Positions 60,301 through 64,000 of a DNA stretch of 64,000 nucleotides are shown here, one piece after another (position 1 is the stretch's first letter; the number at the start of each line of letters is the position of its first letter). This DNA is from Marasmius tenuissimus. Taxonomy: Eukaryota > Basidiomycota > Agaricomycetes > Agaricales > Marasmiaceae. A program made the translations under genes and the position numbers. Under the pieces are notes generated by a model. The model was not told where the DNA came from. It saw only the letters and a program-made list of their open reading frames with translations, and did not search any database. Location of the stretch: NCBI GenBank assembly GCA_029532415.1, contig JAQOTA010000015.1, positions 310,001-374,000 on the forward strand. The letters are read 5' to 3'.

Positions 60301-60801
60301 GCAGGCCGTTCTTCAGCTGGTCCCTCGGCCGATCCCCCGGCTTTCTCCATGTCGCGACGGCCTTGACGATAGTCGGAGCAAACTCGTTCCCTGTGTTTTT
60401 TCACCAGAGTCTTATTGCGTTGGTTTTTGAACCAAGTGGCTATTGCCTGAGAGCCAAGTTGTCAGTAGTAATCTATCTTGAGAAGCGTTCCAACCAACCT
60501 CTTTCCATTGATCTCTCGTTTTGTCTTCCAAGGAAAGACTAGCGAACTCGGGGCTATGCATAGCGCGATTCTTGGTGTCATAAAACCAATCCTGAATCTC
60601 CTCGGGATCATTCTCGTTGTCGTCCTTGCCCGTCTCGATGTTGTGCTTGATCAAAAGATCCTCCAGATTGTCCAGCTCCTTCTTAAGCCATTTGGTCTGC
60701 TGTTCGCTGAACAGTGTGGTGCCCGAGGGCTTGGTTTTCGGGCCTTTCGGTTTTCGCGAACGCTTGGTATTTGACGCCTCTGGTGGCGGAGAGGATGACA
60801 T
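57348..60801 (-). CDS. Gene C: putative nuclear DNA-binding-like protein with repeated symmetric exons
   Basis: Read as 18 exons, 843 aa, one frame: 60801-60499, 60446-60052, 59991-59860, 59806-59484, 59433-59236, 59165-59103, 59047-58988, 58935-58888, 58834-58775, 58723-58625, 58575-58414, 58361-58296, 58246-58190, 58131-58075, 58021-57962, 57910-57797, 57740-57687, 57628-57348. The start MSSSPPPEASN is the first ATG of the charged N-terminus. Residues 102-113 (AIATWFKNQRNK) resemble helix 3 of a homeodomain. Residues about 205-228 (LWEALSEEEKASYAEKE) resemble the end of an HMG box. A middle part (FRDNENAMAGS, KHPECYYDTKKF) is probably conserved. Exons 6-17 are repeats, all phase 1-1. An acidic stretch (EEEFASASEDD; DGEFDIDDEDQ) and a basic tail with PPKKRKKRP suggest a nuclear protein. 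The DNA-binding role is inference from short motifs; the splice model is by eye. Confidence 0.78.
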
Positions 60802-61190
60802 AGCGAGGTTCGTAGTTGAATGGGAGCCGGTGATTCCAGAGGGTGAAGTATGAGAGGTAAATCGTGAGAATCGGCACGTCTTGGAGGTACAGGGATTTTG
60901 GATGTGCAAAACCTATATTCATGACTATTGGGCGTGGGGAAAAACAGTATGAGTTCGTAACGATTGGAAACGAGCCAACGAACCGACTCACCACGCCACC
61001 GAACTGAACCTCCGAAGAGCCCGATCTTTTTTCTGTCATTTTTCAAAACTTAAGCGACCGCAAGTCTTTCGAGGAGATAGAGGGCTGTTATCGGCTATGT
61101 GTTGGAAATCTTTCTGTCTCCAGGGCGCTGTGGAGCCCATATGGAGCTCATATCGGAAGAATTTTGAGGACTATAGCGCGATGCTCATCG

Positions 61191-61300
61191 GGAGTCGCGT
61201 TCCTGACGCGGAACTCGTCGGGATACGCGTTTTTGACGCGAAGCCAATCAATATACGCGTTCCTGACGCGTCTTTGGACGCGTTTTTGAGCACTGGCGCG
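61191..61300. repeat. 30-bp-period repeat with ACGCGT boxes
   Basis: Units at 61191-61220, 61221-61250 and 61251-61280, plus a partial one to 61300, share the core cgcgttcctgacgcg (or cgcgtttttgacgcg). ACGCGT, the sequence of the fungal MluI cell-cycle box, occurs at 61225, 61255, 61266 and 61278. Whether a factor binds here is not known. Confidence 0.75.
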
Positions 61301-61931
61301 TCACCATGAGTCGATTACATGTGCGGGTTATGAAAAAACTTACTCATTACAGACCCAGATCAGAGCGGGGGAACGTCAGAGCTGGCCACCGCGCATTTGT
61401 GGAGCAATTTCCGGAAGACATCGAGGAAGGCATTGCAGGCATTCCATGGACGTGGTACGCGGTCACATAGGGAATTATAAGATGTGTAACTAGTCTAGAA
61501 AAACGCGGCGGGCGTCCGATGAATACAATACGCGGCTGCACAGGGAATGGAAGCCATGTAATTCAGGAGACGATCAAAAAAATATACGAGCGACCTGGTT
61601 CATTTCGACGGGTATGCGATGGTAAGAAAAAAAAAATAGAAGTAAAAATAAGGATAAAAACCAAGACAAAGTTACGGTACGTTGGAGTCTTCATAGTACG
61701 CGGAACAAATGAAGCAGATGGATTGAATTAGATGATACGCAACGAGACGAACGAACAGCGCGGACTGGCCCCGCTCCAAGACAAGGTGTGTAATTTGAAG
61801 GATCCCTGAAGATTCCCGTGACGACGACTCGTATGTAGGGGAGAGAAGGGGGGGGGGGGAAGTGGGTTATCGAAAATTGAAAAGAAAACGAAATTCCCGG
61901 ATTTGGTGCATCACATATAGGTCACGGCTCG

Positions 61932-61937
61932 TATAAA
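61932..61937 (+). promoter_or_regulatory. TATA box of gene D
   Basis: TATAAA in ctcgTATAAAggtc lies about 100 bp before the ATG of gene D and is followed by a pyrimidine-rich stretch, a common fungal promoter layout. Confidence 0.55.
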
Positions 61938-62036
61938 GGTCAAGCTCTCTGTCATCCGCCGATTCCTCTTCACTTCCAACCTTTCTCTCGATTTCTCTCG
62001 AACAACCCCTTTCCTTGTTCCAAGCCGGCTTCGCCT

Positions 62037-63225
62037 ATGTGTAACCACCCCCTTCCGATGCCTCAAAAGGACTGCGAAAAATTCCGGAAAGACCTCAAAG
62101 ACCGGCTGAAAGAAGCCATACACGCGGTCGCTGGGAAACCAGACGGACGCGTCAGACGCCACAGTTGCTTGCTCCGCGGAAAAATAAACGAAGGGAAGGG
62201 CGCCTCCTTCGATAACGTCGGAAGAAAATATAATGTGGTCAGTCTAGCGAACGCACGATCGAAAAACATTCGCTCACTTCTCTTCCACAAGTGCACCACG
62301 GCGAAACATGACCACACCTGGCTCCCGCAGTACACTACGGGACCACTACCGTACGAGATTCTGAAGCGGCTGGAAATGATCAGGGCAGGTCACGACGTCC
62401 TCAGGGTGCAATACAACCCTGCCGATCCGGCAACGACAAAAGACATCGAGCCGTTCCTTGACGCGATCCGCACGATCACGGACAAGGCCTTCAACGACTT
62501 ATATGTTTACGCAGAGACAGGCCATCTTCCGTCGTCGCTCCCATCGGCTCCTTCACCCCTCCCCTCTCCTTCCCTCCCTTCCTCTTCCCCCCCAGCTTCG
62601 TCCGGATTCTTCCCGTATTCCCCACTTCCACCCTCTTCCCCGCCCACACCACCCTCCTCCTCCCAGTGGAAGCTCTCAAAAATCCCGAACATGTGGAACA
62701 CTCCAAGTCGTTCCCCAGCTTACGCGAAGAAGAAGTATGGCACCGGGCAGCGCCTCCAGGCCAGCCCAACGAAAAGACAGAGTTCTTTTAGCGCGTCGTC
62801 ATTGGCGACTAGCTCGAAGTCAACCCTCGATTTGCAACAGGGAAAACGCAAGAGGGCGCCTGAGCCAGAAGTACCGAGGAAAAGGGGCAAAGGTCAGTGC
62901 TGAAGTCCTCATTCGTGTTATTGATATGACTCACGCGTTGCGTTAAGTTGTTGAAGTGATCGAGATCACTGACAGCGAAGACGACCAGCCCAAAGCGAGT
63001 GGCTCTAAGGGAAAAGGAAAAGGCCGAGGTGAGAATTGGTGACATCCTCGAGCAAGCTCAGACACTCACTATCTGAAGGATATAGTTCTCGTGCCGGCGA
63101 CTGATGAGGACGATGACAGCGAGTCCGACTCCGACTCCGAGGCTCCTCATTCCATGAGCTCGGGGTGGACTGTTCGCTCTGGCGACTCCTACCCCGTCCG
63201 TCGCTCGAGAAGCCCCAGCTTCTAA
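62037..63225 (+). CDS. Gene D: uncharacterised protein with SUMO-interaction-like motif
   Basis: Three exons (62037-62892, 62948-63028, 63086-63225) joined by 55- and 57-nt GT-AG introns give 358 aa in one frame. The N-terminal 165 residues are mixed charged and look folded (DCEKFRKDLKDRLKEAIHAV; PLPYEILKRLEMIRAGHDVL). Residues about 170-215 are Pro/Ser-rich and low in complexity. A basic stretch (QGKRKRAPEPEVPRKRGK) may be a nuclear signal. Exon 2 encodes VVEVIEITDSEDD, a hydrophobic core followed by acids, as in SUMO-interacting motifs; exon 3 begins with an acidic run (DEDDDSESDSDSE) and ends RRSRSPSF. No known domain is recognised. Without splicing the frame stops at 62903. It is divergent from gene C. 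Confidence 0.75.
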
Positions 63226-64000
63226 GAACCTCGAACAAGGTATACCCTCTCACTCCTTCCCCATCTTCCCTTCCCGTATCGTGATTGTAGTTTCTCTGGT
63301 GATTCCTATTTCTTGACACGCACTTCCGTAGCCATTGTTTCGCTACTGCCGTTGCAGCATCATCGCTTGTAAAATTTGATAGTGAATTGCATCGTTGTGA
63401 CCAAAGGAAAGGACCTGAAAAATGAGTTAGTATCACGACACGAAATGACCAATGGGAGTTCTTGCTCACCTTTGACGACAGCAGATTGTAAGGGCGTCCG
63501 AAGGGACCGCGTTGGTCGTTGGCCTAAAACAGGACGACTGAGCGTCAGCATCGTTGCACGAGGCGACGTGAAATGACCTAGCATGATGTATGCTGGGTGT
63601 TTTGTTTTTTGTCTTAGTTTTTTTTTTTGCTGCTGCGTTCCATGCGAGTCTTTTCGACTCTTTCGTGCACTCAGCTCTCAATGAATTCCTATTGTAATAG
63701 CTACGCTAATTGTACTACAGAGTTGAGGGAGATCTTACCTTGGTAACGGCGGGGAGGGGGGAGTTCTGGTTCAAGTTGGAATGAGGTGGCTGTGCAGCCA
63801 GCGTCCCAGGATATGGCGCACGAGCCTGCAAATCTGTCTAACGCCCGATAAGCGCCATAGCCATGGGCGCGAGACTGTGAGCGTCCGATGATGATCTATA
63901 ATTGAAAAAACACTAACCTGGCAAGGACTGTATAGCTTAACGGTAAGGCATGCGGCACTCAGTGGTATTTCAGGATTATCGCGAATTCTTGCCGCACATC
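63226..64000. other. 3' flank of gene D, no gene seen
   Basis: Scattered frames on both strands show no domain. A T-rich run lies near 63600-63630. At 63926-64000 a tRNA-like A box and a poor B box occur (see rejected items). Confidence 0.45.

Larger units (their letters stand above)
60802..62036. promoter_or_regulatory. Divergent intergenic region between genes C and D
   Basis: Both genes start from this 1.2-kb stretch in opposite directions, so it probably holds both promoters. It contains the 30-bp repeat with ACGCGT boxes, a TATA box for gene D at 61932-61937, an A-rich run near 61626-61640 and a run of 12 G at 61848-61859. No coding sequence is supported. Confidence 0.55.

Noticed and set aside
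63926..64000. Possible tRNA gene or tRNA-derived SINE head at the window end
   Set aside because: TAGCTTAACGG fits an A box and gcgaattc lies at about B-box distance, with a possible T stem (aggat/attct), but the acceptor and anticodon stems do not pair and the sequence is cut by the window end.
1..64000. CRISPR arrays, bacterial operons, riboswitches, rRNA
   Set aside because: Spliced eukaryotic genes dominate and no such structure was seen on either strand.

Overview
The window looks like nuclear DNA of an agaricomycete (mushroom-type basidiomycete). The reasons are very short GT-AG introns (about 45-65 nt), genes split into many small exons, Ty1/copia elements of a fungal type, a secreted double-psi beta-barrel protein of the RlpA/expansin-like fungal kind, and an expanded kinase-like protein family of the sort common in mushroom genomes. 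No search could be run; all gene models and exon joins were read by eye.

Layout. 1-17 kb is repeat territory. It holds the 3' part of a copia element with an intact 1290-residue polyprotein reading frame and its 3' LTR (1-4248), solo LTRs (7191-7453 and 7950-8271) and a second full-length but dead copia element (11263-16992). The second element has lost its integrase, has a mutated protease and reverse transcriptase active site, and carries a nested solo LTR of a third family with a perfect 5-bp target duplication. The long spacers here are CpG-poor and hold no gene I can support.

18.2-19.0 kb holds a minus-strand, intron-rich gene for a secreted double-psi beta-barrel protein. From about 20 kb to 54 kb one ancestral segment is present four times in diverged form (about 20.2-26.0, 31.0-36.1, 38.2-42.1 and 51.8-54.1 kb). 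Each copy carries a plus-strand multi-exon gene (family A, kinase-N-lobe-like, about 450-500 aa). Two copies also keep a downstream minus-strand gene (family B, unknown). Between copies 3 and 4 lies a 565-bp foldback element that is almost entirely one hairpin (44678-45242).

54-64 kb holds four tandem units of about 230 bp (55927-56853), then two divergently transcribed genes sharing a 1.2-kb intergenic region. Gene C (57348-60801, minus) reads as 18 exons and 843 aa. It has a homeodomain-helix-3-like motif, an HMG-like segment, a run of 12 consecutive symmetric phase-1 exons made by repeated exon-intron duplication, and a basic C-terminus. Gene D (62037-63225, plus) reads as 3 exons and 358 aa, with a SUMO-interaction-like motif. 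Between them lies a 30-bp-period repeat carrying four ACGCGT boxes.

The most unusual structure is the exon array of gene C: introns of two alternating sequence families were copied along with the exons, and one former intron appears to have become coding. Also notable are the CpG-directed decay of the transposon copies, the foldback element, and a 48-nt intron in family A that is a multiple of three and free of stops in all four copies.
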